Positions 25,287-34,960 of a stretch of 56,964 nucleotides of DNA are shown here, in pieces. How positions within the stretch are numbered: position 1 is the first letter of the stretch; the number at the start of each line of letters is the position of its first letter. The notes below the pieces were generated by a model. It was not told the origin of the DNA. It made no database searches and saw only the letters and a program-made list of their open reading frames with translations. The position numbers were made by a program, and so were the translations under genes. The DNA is from an uncultured Verrucomicrobiota bacterium (GTDB taxonomy: Bacteria > Verrucomicrobiota > Verrucomicrobiia > Verrucomicrobiales > Verrucomicrobiaceae), in contig CAILZI010000119.1 of assembly GCA_903838675.1 (NCBI GenBank), forward strand, positions 1 through 56,964. The letters are read 5' to 3'.

Positions 25287-27284
25287 ATGTCAAAACGCAG
25301 ACGCAGCAAACATCCCAAAGGCGAGCACGCGGTCCAGCCAGACAGGAATCCAACTGCCAATGACGCAGCAACATCGGTGCCTGCGGACATGAATCAGAAA
25401 ACGAATGGAGTGATTGCAGAATCACCGGCATCCCTGTTTTGGGTTCACGCTGTGCTGGTGGTCTTGCTGTCGTGCCTATGCGCCGGTCTGTATGTCTGGA
25501 CGGCGGACTTTCCGATGGTGTTTGACGACCACACGTATCTTAAAGACAACCCCTTATTCCGCAGCAGCAGCACCTTTGACCACCTGAAAAACTTCGAGGA
25601 GTTTGCGACTCGTCCGCAAAAAATGGGGTCGGAACCCGATTATGCCGTCAATGCCATCATGCGCCCGATTGCGTATCTGAGTTTTCGCCTCAATTACATG
25701 ATGGATGAATTCAACCCGCACTGGTACCGGCTGGGCAATGTCGGCATCCATGCAGTGAACGCGATTTTGATTTATGTGCTGGTGACGGTGCTTCTCCGTT
25801 ACTCGACTCTGGCGGCCAGTCTGCAGCGAAGTTCCGTGGTGTTTATCTCCGCTGCAGCCGCATTGCTGTTTGCCGCCCATCCACTTGCCACGGAATCGGT
25901 GACCTACATCATCCAGCGCTTTTCCTCGCTTGTGGTGCTTTTTTCACTCCTGAGCTTGTGTTTGTATTTTGCTTCATTCTCCGTGCAAAGCCGGGTGGTG
26001 AGCCGGCTTCTGCGTGCTGGAGCAGTGGTGGCGGTGCTGCTGGCCATGCAAACGAAGGAAGATGCTTTCATGGTTCCCCTGCTGGCGGTGATGCTGGACT
26101 GGCTGGTGGCTGGCAAACGGCTGCGAACGGCGGCCCGGTCTGCGATGCCGCTGCTGCTGTGCATGCCGCTCATTCCCGTGCTGGTGCTCATGACTGCGAC
26201 TGCGCAACACGGCGGATATGACTTCAATGCCGCGATGAACATCGTGAATTCAAGGGACGCGCCGTTGAGCCACTGGCACTACTTTGTGACCGAACTGACG
26301 GTGATGACTCATTACCTGCGGCAGGTGTTCTGGCCCATGGGGATGAATCTCGATCCTGAATGGCCGCTCTATGGATCGCTCTTGCAGGGGCCGGTGCTGC
26401 TGGCGCTGGCAGTGCTGGGCGGAATGGTGCTGACAGCCTGGGGCTTGTTCCGTCGGTTTCCGGGGGATGTGCGCTTTGTTTTGAGCTTTGCCTGCGTTGT
26501 GTGGTTCTTCCTCACCTTGTTGGTCTCCTCAGGAATGGTGCCGCTGCCAGACCTGGTGGCGGAGCATCGTTCCTACCTGCCATCCATCGGCATTTTTATT
26601 CTGGTGGCATGCCTGCTGGACTGGCTGCGGAGCAGCAGCGGCAGCGGTCTCCGTGCCCGTGTGCTGAGGGTGGGGATTCCGTTGTTCACGCTCTTGTGTG
26701 TTGCTGCGCTCTCGTGGAAAACATGCATTCGCAACGAGGTGTGGCGGACGCGTGAAAGCCTCTGGGAAGACACCGTGGCCAAAAGCCCGGGCAAATATCG
26801 CACCTGGGGGAATCTAGGAGCGGCGTACTCCGACGCCGGTAAGAACGAGAAAGCGGTGCATTGCTTCCGCGAGGCGCTCAAGGTCGAGCCGCGCTTTCAA
26901 AACGGACTGCTCAATCTCTCAAACACACTGCTCAAGCTCAACCGCCCCAAGGAGGCGCTCGACGCCACGCTGCAGCTCATCAAACTGGACAATAGCGCCA
27001 CGACCAAAACGCCAGTGGCCTTCACACTGGGACTCAGCCTCGCAGGGGTCGGAAGGTACGATGAAGCCGTCAACATCTTCCGGGACATCCTGAATGTCAG
27101 CCCTAATGATCCGCAGGCGCACAAGGCTTTGGGGTTGGTGTATTTTCATACGGGGCTGCCACACCGGGCGCTTGATCACTATCAAGCCGCCGCCCGCGTG
27201 CAGCCGGACGACCCCCAGCTCCAAAAGATGATTCAGGCGGCCGAAGTCGCATTGTCTGACAAGGGAGCGCCGAAGGGAAACTGA
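25287..27284 (+). CDS. TMTC-like GT-C membrane glycosyltransferase with TPRs
   Basis: The 665-residue protein has a charged N-terminal 55 residues, about ten transmembrane helices, and three or four C-terminal tetratricopeptide repeats (from about 510). The first periplasmic loop carries FPMVFDDHTYLKDNPLF, which has the acidic pair of GT-C enzymes. The following LFAAHPLATESVTYI is typical of TMTC/DUF1736 proteins and their bacterial homologues. Such proteins use polyprenyl-phosphate sugars to glycosylate proteins outside the membrane. The upstream GT2 may make the donor. ATG 25287 is chosen because earlier frames give an unlikely extension. The stop is 13 bases from the stop of the convergent giant TPR gene. 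Function is inferred from architecture. Confidence 0.85.
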   Translation: MSKRRRSKHPKGEHAVQPDRNPTANDAATSVPADMNQKTNGVIAESPASLFWVHAVLVVLLSCLCAGLYVWTADFPMVFDDHTYLKDNPLFRSSSTFDHLKNFEEFATRPQKMGSEPDYAVNAIMRPIAYLSFRLNYMMDEFNPHWYRLGNVGIHAVNAILIYVLVTVLLRYSTLAASLQRSSVVFISAAAALLFAAHPLATESVTYIIQRFSSLVVLFSLLSLCLYFASFSVQSRVVSRLLRAGAVVAVLLAMQTKEDAFMVPLLAVMLDWLVAGKRLRTAARSAMPLLLCMPLIPVLVLMTATAQHGGYDFNAAMNIVNSRDAPLSHWHYFVTELTVMTHYLRQVFWPMGMNLDPEWPLYGSLLQGPVLLALAVLGGMVLTAWGLFRRFPGDVRFVLSFACVVWFFLTLLVSSGMVPLPDLVAEHRSYLPSIGIFILVACLLDWLRSSSGSGLRARVLRVGIPLFTLLCVAALSWKTCIRNEVWRTRESLWEDTVAKSPGKYRTWGNLGAAYSDAGKNEKAVHCFREALKVEPRFQNGLLNLSNTLLKLNRPKEALDATLQLIKLDNSATTKTPVAFTLGLSLAGVGRYDEAVNIFRDILNVSPNDPQAHKALGLVYFHTGLPHRALDHYQAAARVQPDDPQLQKMIQAAEVALSDKGAPKGN

Positions 27285-27297
27285 TGGCATTGCAGCG

Positions 27298-30200
27298 CTA
27301 TTGCGTCATCACCGCCAGCACGATGAATGCGATGACGAAGGCTGCTGAGAGAGCTTTGTTGTAACGGTACAGAAACCACCACCGCCGGGGACTCCATGAA
27401 TCAAGCCGCCGGGAGATCAGATGGCAGACATCCCGTGCGGTGTTGCGCATCACAGGGTTTTTTTTGTGATAGTCGGCGAAGCTTTTGACCCGGTCGCTCT
27501 GCCGCTTGTCAAATGGCAGGGGTTGTTTCGTGCCGGGCTGGTATTCCATGGCAAGATCGAGGAGGTCCTTCAATCTTCGGCCATAGTCGTCGAGATCAGC
27601 AGGTGCGACGGCGTCCATGAGTCTCTCCGCCTGTCCGGTGTCACCGCCGACGGCGGCCTCAAGCGCGGCCCAGATATGGAAGCGCAGTTTGACGGCATTA
27701 TGATCTGCCAATTCCAGGCCGCGCTGCAGCACGGCTTTCATTTCATCGCGATGGCCAAGATGATGATGGGCCAGCAGCAGATTGTTGAGCATGTAGGGTT
27801 CCAGGTCGCGGCGGTCCCGCCAGTCGGCAAACCAGGAGATGGTGTCACGATAGCGGCGCATGAGATGAAAATTGTAGCCCACGGCGCCGTAGAGCTCGGT
27901 GGAACTATGAACTGCCTCATGGTGGTTGTTGAGGATTTCACGAAAACGGCGGCGCTCAGCCCAGGCGAACAGGTGCTCAAAGTTTTTGTGACGGGTGTTC
28001 CAGCGGTCGCCAAGCCAGTAGATGTAGGTGCTCCAGGCCCGGCTGCCAGCCTCGGAATCCATGGGGATCAGCCGCATGATGGCCTTGCGTGGCAGCCGGT
28101 CCTGATCGCGACACAGGCCGACATAAAACTTGCCGGTTTGCACGTTGGAACCTCCGCGCCGCAAGGCCGAGGCAACGGTTTCGAGGACCTGTTTCAGATA
28201 TGCACGAGGCAGGTGTTGTTTGATCTCATTTTGCATGAGGTCAAAGAGGAAGGGATTGTCGTCCTGCTCCATGAGCACGATGGGGAGCTGGGCGATCGCA
28301 TCCGACCATTTTTTCTGCCGCAGGTGGAGCACCAGGCGGCGGGCCTGGATGCGAATGCCGGAGTGATGCGGGCGCAATTCCTCCAGCAGTGCATCGGCTG
28401 CAGCCCAGTCATTGTCATCCAGCAGCAGGCTGAAGAGATGGCCGAAGGCGAACACATAGTCAGGGCTGATCTCCAAAGCACGGCGGAAGGTGGCCTTGGC
28501 CTCGCTGTGCTTCTTACGCGTGAGCTGCAGATCTCCCAGGTAACCGAGTGGAGTGTGCTGCCCCGGCTGCAGGCGGACGAGCTGCTGGCAGGCTTTTTCC
28601 GCCAGTTCGAGACGGTCATGCTTTTGATGCCACTCTGTGAGAAGCTGCCAGCCCCAGATGTGCTTCGGATCTTCGGCCAGCGCCGCGTCCATCAGGCGCA
28701 CGGCCTCGGCGTCATTGCCTTTCTTTGCCATGATCCATGCGGCACGAATCTCCAGTTCAGGTGCATGGCTGGGGTGGGCGCGGCAAAGCTTTAACGCCGC
28801 TTCAAAGCGGCCTGCCTGAGCCAGTTCACGGGCTTTGATGTCTGTGGCAGCCCAGGAGTCCGGGGCCAGTTCGATGGCTTTGTCCAATGCTGCCAGTCGT
28901 TCATCCAGTTCGTGATTCTCACTCAGCATGTCGGCCTGGATCATCCATGAGCGGGCTTCTGCGGGGCGTTCGCGCAGCAGGCGCTGGGCGGCTTCACGTG
29001 CGGCCTCAGGGCGGCCTGCGGCCTCTCCCCATTCGCGGAGCATGTCCCAGGCCCAGTTGTAGCCGGGTTCGATCTCCACGGCCTGAGTCAGGTGATGAAG
29101 GGCATCTGACTGGTGGCCTTGCTGCCAGAGCACCTCTGCAAGCCAGCCATGATGGTAGCCATCGCGGGGTGCATGCCGGAGCGCCTGCTCGAGGATTTCG
29201 CGCGCTTGCTGGTAGTCACCCGTTTTGCGTACCATTTCAGACAGGGTGCGCATGCCCCATTCCCATGAGGGATTCATCTCACGGATTTTGGAGGCGGCCT
29301 GGATCGCCGCCGGGCGGTCTCCCAGGGTTTCCAGAGTCAGGGCCAGTTCCATCCAGATGCGTGGCAGCAGAGGGAACTGATCTGTGAGGGCCGTGAGGAT
29401 GCGCCGAGCCTCCTCCTCATGATTGTGCAAGCGCAGGTGTTCGGCCAGTTTGACGCCTGTGTGCCAGAGATCGGGCCGTGCCTGATGGCTCTCACGCAGT
29501 GTCTGTTCCATTTCCTCCTCAGAAAGGTAGGGGCTGGCGCAGCTGGCGAATTCCAGCACCGCATCACCATTGGTGGACTGCGTTTTTAGCTGAGCCAAAA
29601 TGAATGCCAGCTCTTCCATCCGCTGCGCCTGGGTGCGGCATTGCTGGATGAGAGTGCGCATGCTGTAACTGTTGTCGATGTCGATCTGCAGGGCCCTGCG
29701 GCATGCGGCACGTGCTTCGTCGGCCTTTTTTTCAGCAACGAACACTCCGGCACGCACCGCATGCAAAGCGGCGCTGCTGGCATCCTGCAGCGCGGCGTGG
29801 TCCAGCTCCGCGTGGGCTTGTTCATACTGTTTGTCGGCACATAGAGCATCTGCCAGTTCGCGCCTGGCCCACGCATCATTGGGGTCGATGCGCAGCAGTT
29901 CCCGAACGGCATCCAGCCACGGCTGTGCACCCTGACCACGGGACCAGTCCAGCACGGCCACATGCAAATGCCAATGGTAGGGAAAGCGGGTGCAGGCCTG
30001 TTTTAAATGAGCAATAGCCGCAGGCACACCCTCATGAATTTCCAACAGGCGGGCCACGGAACGGTGCGCGTCTGAATCCAGCGGTGAATCCTCGACCACG
30101 GCTCTCCAGTGCTGCAACTGCGCAGCACCGTCGCCCTCCTTGCGGGCGATGCGGGCCTGAACCCGATGCCAGGCGGCTGCACGGGCTGTCTGCGGGGTTT

Positions 30201-32367
30201 GCGCGAGAATGTCACGCGCACGCTGGGTGCGGCCCCACAGCGCCAGTTCGCCCGCGACGAACATGGCGTGGTCGGCATCTTTGGGCAGACGCCGCAGCGA
30301 CTCCTCCAGCACCTCCAGACTTTGCTGCGACTGATTCAACTGCTCCAGCGCACGGTAGAGCGAGATGGCCGGCTGGCCGGAGAGGCGACCCTGTTTTTCA
30401 AAGCGATCTTTCAGCAGGGCCAGCGCGGCGTCTGTCTGCTTGACCCAGACAGCGGCGCGAAAATAGGCCATGGCGATGGCGTCATTTTTGTCGTTCAGGC
30501 AGGTGGCGAGCCGGTAGGTCCCGGTGGCGGCTTCGCGCTGCAGGGAATCCCATTGGATGTTGGCGTAGGTCAGCACTGCGACAGGATCCAGTCGGTCACG
30601 ATTGACGCGGTGCAGCAGGCGGTTTGCTTCATTGCGGTTGCGACCGTCCCAGTGGAGTTCACGCGCGAGCATGCGCCAGTGGATGGGATGGCTGTCTTTG
30701 TTGGCGCAGATGATGCGCAGGGCTTCGAGCTGTGCTGCATGGCCGTGAACTTCACGGATCGCGCCGATCCTTTCAGTCTGCCAGTTCACGACATCTGGAT
30801 GCAGCCGCAGCAATTCCTCCAGCCCATGCAGAATGTGGGCGTAGTTGCCATCATAGCGTGCCAGCGCCAGCTCTCCGTGCCAGCGCAGTGTGTGGCCTGC
30901 GTGGTCGCGTTGCAGGGTTTCCAGGCACGTCATTGCTTTGACGCGATCATGGACGTCCAGCGCCACGTAGATGGCATGGGTGAGGTTATAGACCGCTGTG
31001 TCTGGCAGGTCGAATACACTCAGGCGTGCCGCCTCAGACTCCGGCACCAGCACCAGGCCGCGGGGACCAAAGGGGCGCTGCTCCTCCAGCGCCTCGGCGG
31101 CGAGAAACTCCGTGGTGTTGCGGTCTCCCGGCTCCCGAATGAAAAGCACGGTGCGGAATTCATCATAGCCCATCACCACCTGTGCGTGGGCGCCACCGGC
31201 GTACACGGTGCCGAGCAGGAAGGGCATCCCAGCGTCCAGCAGCTGCTTGGCCGATTCCACGGTCACACGGAATTCGCGGCAGGCCCAGCCGTGAGTCTCC
31301 GCCCAGAGGCGTTCCTTGTGGTCCGGTGTGCCGTCGTAACAGATTTCCTCGGCGATTTCGAGATGACCGATCTCACGTCCCCAAAATCTGGCAATGCTGG
31401 TCAGTGAAGCCGGTGCGCAGGTGCTTTGATTCTGGCGTACAAAGGGAACGGGCAGGATCAGGCGCCGCAGAGAACCACTTGCTGCGCGCAGTTTGGCCGT
31501 CACCTGCTTGTAGAAGCCGCTTTTTTTGATCTGCTCGGCCCAGTGCAAAGCCTGCGCCTGATCGCCGCGGTGGCTGGCGATGTCGCAGCGCCTGCCGAAC
31601 AGCCAGTCCTTTTCATCGTCGCCACGCAAAGGGGTCCAGCGTTCATAAAGCTCAAGAACACGCCAGGCTTCGTCATAAGCCTCCAGTTCGATCAAGTGAT
31701 TCGCGTATTGTGCCGCCAATGAGGAGCTCTGAGTGTGCTCGACGGCGTTTTTCAGCAGTTCGAGCGCCTCGGCATCACGGCCAAGTTCACCTAGAAGCTC
31801 GGCATGGGTGCTGATGGCGTACGGGTAGACAGGCTCCGCTGCCACCACTGCGGCAATCCTCTCCAGCGCCTCCTCGCGAAGGTCCTGTGCTTGAAGGGAT
31901 TCCGCCTGGATGGAGAGGAAATAGCGTTTGAAAAGGCCGCTCTCCAGTCCGCGTGCGATGTGCTTGTCTGCGTTTGAGAAGTCACGCAGCTTGATGAGCG
32001 CGAGGGCCTGCATGCCCTCGTATTCAGCATGCTGTTCGGCGCGTTCATCGGCAGCCGGAGCATTGCGGTTCAGCCAAAGCCAGGACTCAAAGGCGCAGCG
32101 GTGGTTTTTCAGATACCAGAACACATCCTCCCGCGCCAGTGCGCGCGTCTCAGGCCGCCGCCACACTTTGAAGATGATTTTTCGCGCGCGCCTGGCCGCC
32201 CCCATGTGTTCGATCACGCGGGCTCCGCACAATCTGGCCTCGGGCGTCTGCCATTGCTCAGGCGGGGCGAGGGAGCGAATCAAATCCCACGCGTCGAGAA
32301 AGCGTGCGTCACGATTGAGGGCTTTGATTTGAGCGAGGAGATTTTCGTCGGGCAGTTCCAGCATCAT
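27298..32367 (-). CDS. Giant TPR protein with embedded C39-like peptidase domain and C-terminal anchor
   Basis: The 1689-residue protein is built mainly of TPR-like helical repeats. Residues 305-415 instead form a papain-fold C39-type peptidase domain: VPFVRQNQSTCAPAS with Cys317 (oxyanion Gln312 or 314), then AHAQVVMGYD with His394, and FIREPG, where Glu412 stands in the place of the usual third-residue Asp. TPRs return from about 430 to 1560. The C-terminus ends in a basic segment and one transmembrane helix (SAAFVIAFIVLAVM, residues 1673-1686), suggesting a tail-anchored protein with its bulk in the cytoplasm. No signal peptide is visible. The substrate is unknown. It converges with the TMTC-like gene. 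A second in-frame ATG at 32364 could be used. Confidence 0.88.
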   Translation of the reverse strand: MMLELPDENLLAQIKALNRDARFLDAWDLIRSLAPPEQWQTPEARLCGARVIEHMGAARRARKIIFKVWRRPETRALAREDVFWYLKNHRCAFESWLWLNRNAPAADERAEQHAEYEGMQALALIKLRDFSNADKHIARGLESGLFKRYFLSIQAESLQAQDLREEALERIAAVVAAEPVYPYAISTHAELLGELGRDAEALELLKNAVEHTQSSSLAAQYANHLIELEAYDEAWRVLELYERWTPLRGDDEKDWLFGRRCDIASHRGDQAQALHWAEQIKKSGFYKQVTAKLRAASGSLRRLILPVPFVRQNQSTCAPASLTSIARFWGREIGHLEIAEEICYDGTPDHKERLWAETHGWACREFRVTVESAKQLLDAGMPFLLGTVYAGGAHAQVVMGYDEFRTVLFIREPGDRNTTEFLAAEALEEQRPFGPRGLVLVPESEAARLSVFDLPDTAVYNLTHAIYVALDVHDRVKAMTCLETLQRDHAGHTLRWHGELALARYDGNYAHILHGLEELLRLHPDVVNWQTERIGAIREVHGHAAQLEALRIICANKDSHPIHWRMLARELHWDGRNRNEANRLLHRVNRDRLDPVAVLTYANIQWDSLQREAATGTYRLATCLNDKNDAIAMAYFRAAVWVKQTDAALALLKDRFEKQGRLSGQPAISLYRALEQLNQSQQSLEVLEESLRRLPKDADHAMFVAGELALWGRTQRARDILAQTPQTARAAAWHRVQARIARKEGDGAAQLQHWRAVVEDSPLDSDAHRSVARLLEIHEGVPAAIAHLKQACTRFPYHWHLHVAVLDWSRGQGAQPWLDAVRELLRIDPNDAWARRELADALCADKQYEQAHAELDHAALQDASSAALHAVRAGVFVAEKKADEARAACRRALQIDIDNSYSMRTLIQQCRTQAQRMEELAFILAQLKTQSTNGDAVLEFASCASPYLSEEEMEQTLRESHQARPDLWHTGVKLAEHLRLHNHEEEARRILTALTDQFPLLPRIWMELALTLETLGDRPAAIQAASKIREMNPSWEWGMRTLSEMVRKTGDYQQAREILEQALRHAPRDGYHHGWLAEVLWQQGHQSDALHHLTQAVEIEPGYNWAWDMLREWGEAAGRPEAAREAAQRLLRERPAEARSWMIQADMLSENHELDERLAALDKAIELAPDSWAATDIKARELAQAGRFEAALKLCRAHPSHAPELEIRAAWIMAKKGNDAEAVRLMDAALAEDPKHIWGWQLLTEWHQKHDRLELAEKACQQLVRLQPGQHTPLGYLGDLQLTRKKHSEAKATFRRALEISPDYVFAFGHLFSLLLDDNDWAAADALLEELRPHHSGIRIQARRLVLHLRQKKWSDAIAQLPIVLMEQDDNPFLFDLMQNEIKQHLPRAYLKQVLETVASALRRGGSNVQTGKFYVGLCRDQDRLPRKAIMRLIPMDSEAGSRAWSTYIYWLGDRWNTRHKNFEHLFAWAERRRFREILNNHHEAVHSSTELYGAVGYNFHLMRRYRDTISWFADWRDRRDLEPYMLNNLLLAHHHLGHRDEMKAVLQRGLELADHNAVKLRFHIWAALEAAVGGDTGQAERLMDAVAPADLDDYGRRLKDLLDLAMEYQPGTKQPLPFDKRQSDRVKSFADYHKKNPVMRNTARDVCHLISRRLDSWSPRRWWFLYRYNKALSAAFVIAFIVLAVMTQ

Positions 32368-32428
32368 CTCTTCAAATCAAAAACCGTCATTTGACGCAAG
32401 CGTCAAAATGCAATGACGTAAAAGAATT

Positions 32429-33574
32429 TCAGTGCGGCTCACCACCAATCCATTTAGCGACGATCTTCAACACCTCGGCCCGCTGGTGAAAAAACAGGAA
32501 ATGATCTTCACCGTCAAAGCGGTGGGATGTGACGTCCAGGCCGCCTGACTTCAGCTTTTCTGCATAACCCGAGACATACTCCCACGGCACGCGGTCATCG
32601 TTGCCGCCCGAGAGGATCAGGATGCGGCGCGGCTGCAAACGTGCGGCGAATTCCGCCGGCTTGATGCGATTGTGAAACACCGCCGAGAGAAAAATCAGTG
32701 AGCGGAACTTCGGCCCCGAGGTTGATTCAGCCAGGCACATGCCTTTGCCGCCATTCGAGAGGCCCATGAGGTGGGTTTGTTCCGGGTCAATGGCCGCATG
32801 TTTTCCGGCGTCGGCAATCGCACGCGTGATGGTCTCGTAGCCTCCACGCTTCTCCCAGTTTCCCATGCCAAAGCTCGGCGCGATGACGGTGATGCCGAGT
32901 TCATCGGCCAGCTTTGACAGCAGCCAGATGTAGGCTTTGAAATTGCCGCCGCTGCCATGGAGGAAGACCAGTGCGGGCGTTGGCTTGCTGCGGTCCACAC
33001 CGGCGGGGATGTAGTGGAAGTAATGGCCGTCACGGAAGTCCTCGAAGCAGATCTCACGGTAAATCGACGGCAGCGCGGAGCCGACGGCGGTGAAGTCTGC
33101 ATCCGCTGCCATTTCGGCATACATCGTATCGGTCATTGCCGAGAGCTCTGTGCGTTGCTGCCTCGTGAACAACGGATCCAAGGCCACCGCCACTGCATAG
33201 CCGAGATGGAGCTGATCTATCTCCGGCAGCAGGGAACCAATTGACCATGGGATGTGGCGCCCGCCGCTGGTCGAATAGCGCGCATGAATCCGTGCACTCT
33301 CTGCGGTATGACCATCCGGCGCACGCAAGTCCACCACGGCAAATCCGGCGATGCCTGCAAGCAGCATGATTTTTCCCAGTCTCGTCTGAAGCAACGATTC
33401 CCGCTCATGGCCGATGCACCAGAGCAGCGGGCCAAGGCCGAGCATGCCGACGGAGGCACTCAACAGACTGCCATGCCAGGTCACCGTGCAGCACAGGCCG
33501 AACAGCATCACTGGCAGCACGGTCAGCGCCAGCAGCAGAACGAAGGCTTTCAGGAGGACGAGCGGTGAAGGCAT
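32429..33574 (-). CDS. Alpha/beta hydrolase with N-terminal membrane helices
   Basis: The 381-residue protein begins with three hydrophobic helices (about 5-28, 33-50 and 63-78). An alpha/beta hydrolase domain follows, with the oxyanion strand PALVFLHGSGGN near 207, the nucleophile elbow MGLSNGGKG, the Asp-containing ILSGGNDDRVPWEY, and a final His in GEDHFLFFH. It resembles carboxylesterases, PHB depolymerases and phospholipases. The catalytic domain should lie on the outer or inner face of the membrane according to the number of helices; this is not decided. An earlier in-frame start at 33718 would add 48 residues without pattern. Substrate is unknown. Confidence 0.82.
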   Translation of the reverse strand: MPSPLVLLKAFVLLLALTVLPVMLFGLCCTVTWHGSLLSASVGMLGLGPLLWCIGHERESLLQTRLGKIMLLAGIAGFAVVDLRAPDGHTAESARIHARYSTSGGRHIPWSIGSLLPEIDQLHLGYAVAVALDPLFTRQQRTELSAMTDTMYAEMAADADFTAVGSALPSIYREICFEDFRDGHYFHYIPAGVDRSKPTPALVFLHGSGGNFKAYIWLLSKLADELGITVIAPSFGMGNWEKRGGYETITRAIADAGKHAAIDPEQTHLMGLSNGGKGMCLAESTSGPKFRSLIFLSAVFHNRIKPAEFAARLQPRRILILSGGNDDRVPWEYVSGYAEKLKSGGLDVTSHRFDGEDHFLFFHQRAEVLKIVAKWIGGEPH

Positions 33575-33826
33575 GGTGGCATGAATCCTGCAGGAGGAGA
33601 ATGTCCGCGAGTTTTTTAACGCTTTTTGAATCGGGAATTCGATGTCCCAACAAGGGGGGGATGAATTCCAAGGCTCTGTCTGGTTTGCTTGGGGAGGCGA
33701 GAGTGTCGGTGACTGCAATCCTCTAAATTTCAGACTTTCAGCCTGTGAAAAGAAGGATATGATTCTTGGTAAATTTCTAAGATTACAACTCCCTCATCCT
33801 ATGCAGAAACCGCCACAGTTTGCCCC

Positions 33827-34933
33827 ATGAATGGCACTGCTGTGAACAGCACCGAGGTCTGGCCGTTGCCTGTGGGTGGAACACCTCAGGTGGGGGACAT
33901 CACCGCCAAAATGCGCGCCAGTCCTCTGTGGATTTCACTCGTGGTGCCGGTGCTGCTGACGGTTGTTCTTGGGTGGATGGATCTTATCACCAGCTGGGAA
34001 GTGAGCTGGTTTATCTTTTACGCGTTTCCCATCATCCTGGCCGTTTGGTGGTCAGGCTTCAGCGGGGGAATGACCGTTGCCATCATGGCCGGCGTGGTGT
34101 GGTGGCTGGCCAACCAGCATTCCAACCCCTACGCGACGCAGATGGGCTATGCCTGGGCCATGATCAACCGTGAGTTCTATTTCTGTGTGCTGGTGTTTGC
34201 CGTGAACGCCGTGCGCAAGAGGCAGGAAGCTGACGCGGCCCACATCCGGATGCTGGAGGAACGCCGCCAGCTTGAACTGGATATCCTGAAGGTCAGCGAG
34301 CATGAGCAGCAGCGCATTGGTCAGGATCTGCACGACGGTCTCTGCCAGCAGCTGGCAGCCATAGGCTGCGCCGTGCATGCGCTGGCGGAAGAGCTGCATG
34401 CCCATCAAATGCCGGCGGCGAAAGATGCCGCCTTGGTGGAAGAGGCTGTTAAGCAGGCGGTGACGGATGCGCGCGATCTCGCGCGTGGCATTTTCCCGGT
34501 GCATGTGGATGAGGGTGGTTTCACCGCCGCCTTGAAAGAGCTTGCCAGGAACACCAGCAGGCTGACCGGCGTCTCCATCGCGGTCCAGGAGTCCGGTGCC
34601 ATCCAGATCGACCGCCCCGAAGTGGCCATGCATCTCTATCGCATCGCCCAGGAAGCGGTGGCCAACGCCGTGAGGCATGGTCGCGCTCGTGAAATCGTCA
34701 TCGTGTTGAACCGGCTTGGCGAGGTGTTTGAACTGCGCATGGAAGACGACGGCGTGGGCTTGGCTGCAGACAGGGTATCAGCCGGCGCTGGCATGGGCCT
34801 GCGCACCATGCGCTATCGCGCCCAGAGCGTGGGGGCGACTTTTGAGATCTCGCCCAGGAGCGTGGGGGGGACCTGTGTTTGCTGCCGGTTGAAGCTTCCT
34901 AATGAATCCGTCGGCGAGCTGGCCTCAGACTAA
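33827..34933 (+). CDS. Orphan membrane sensor histidine kinase (copy 2)
   Basis: This kinase has 368 residues, the same length as copy 1 at 23401, and shares its architecture throughout. The membrane helices (LAVWWSGFSGG, MAGVVWWLAN) match closely. The phosphoacceptor His169 sits in the nearly identical QQRIGQDLHDGLCQQ, and the HATPase motifs are EDDGVGLA and GMGLRTMRYRA. The last 30 residues differ. No response regulator gene is adjacent: purL follows convergently after 27 bases. It may therefore signal to the regulator at 24488 or to another encoded elsewhere. Differences between the copies in the membrane domain and in the middle part (residues 250-270) may reflect ligand differences. Duplication is inferred from similarity. 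Confidence 0.9.
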   Translation: MNGTAVNSTEVWPLPVGGTPQVGDITAKMRASPLWISLVVPVLLTVVLGWMDLITSWEVSWFIFYAFPIILAVWWSGFSGGMTVAIMAGVVWWLANQHSNPYATQMGYAWAMINREFYFCVLVFAVNAVRKRQEADAAHIRMLEERRQLELDILKVSEHEQQRIGQDLHDGLCQQLAAIGCAVHALAEELHAHQMPAAKDAALVEEAVKQAVTDARDLARGIFPVHVDEGGFTAALKELARNTSRLTGVSIAVQESGAIQIDRPEVAMHLYRIAQEAVANAVRHGRAREIVIVLNRLGEVFELRMEDDGVGLAADRVSAGAGMGLRTMRYRAQSVGATFEISPRSVGGTCVCCRLKLPNESVGELASD

Positions 34934-34960
34934 CCAAGCAATGCATGGCGGCTGCCTCCA

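Noticed and set aside
27421..31407. Two long plus-strand frames within the giant TPR gene
   Set aside because: They are antisense reflections of the repetitive TPR coding sequence without recognisable domains.
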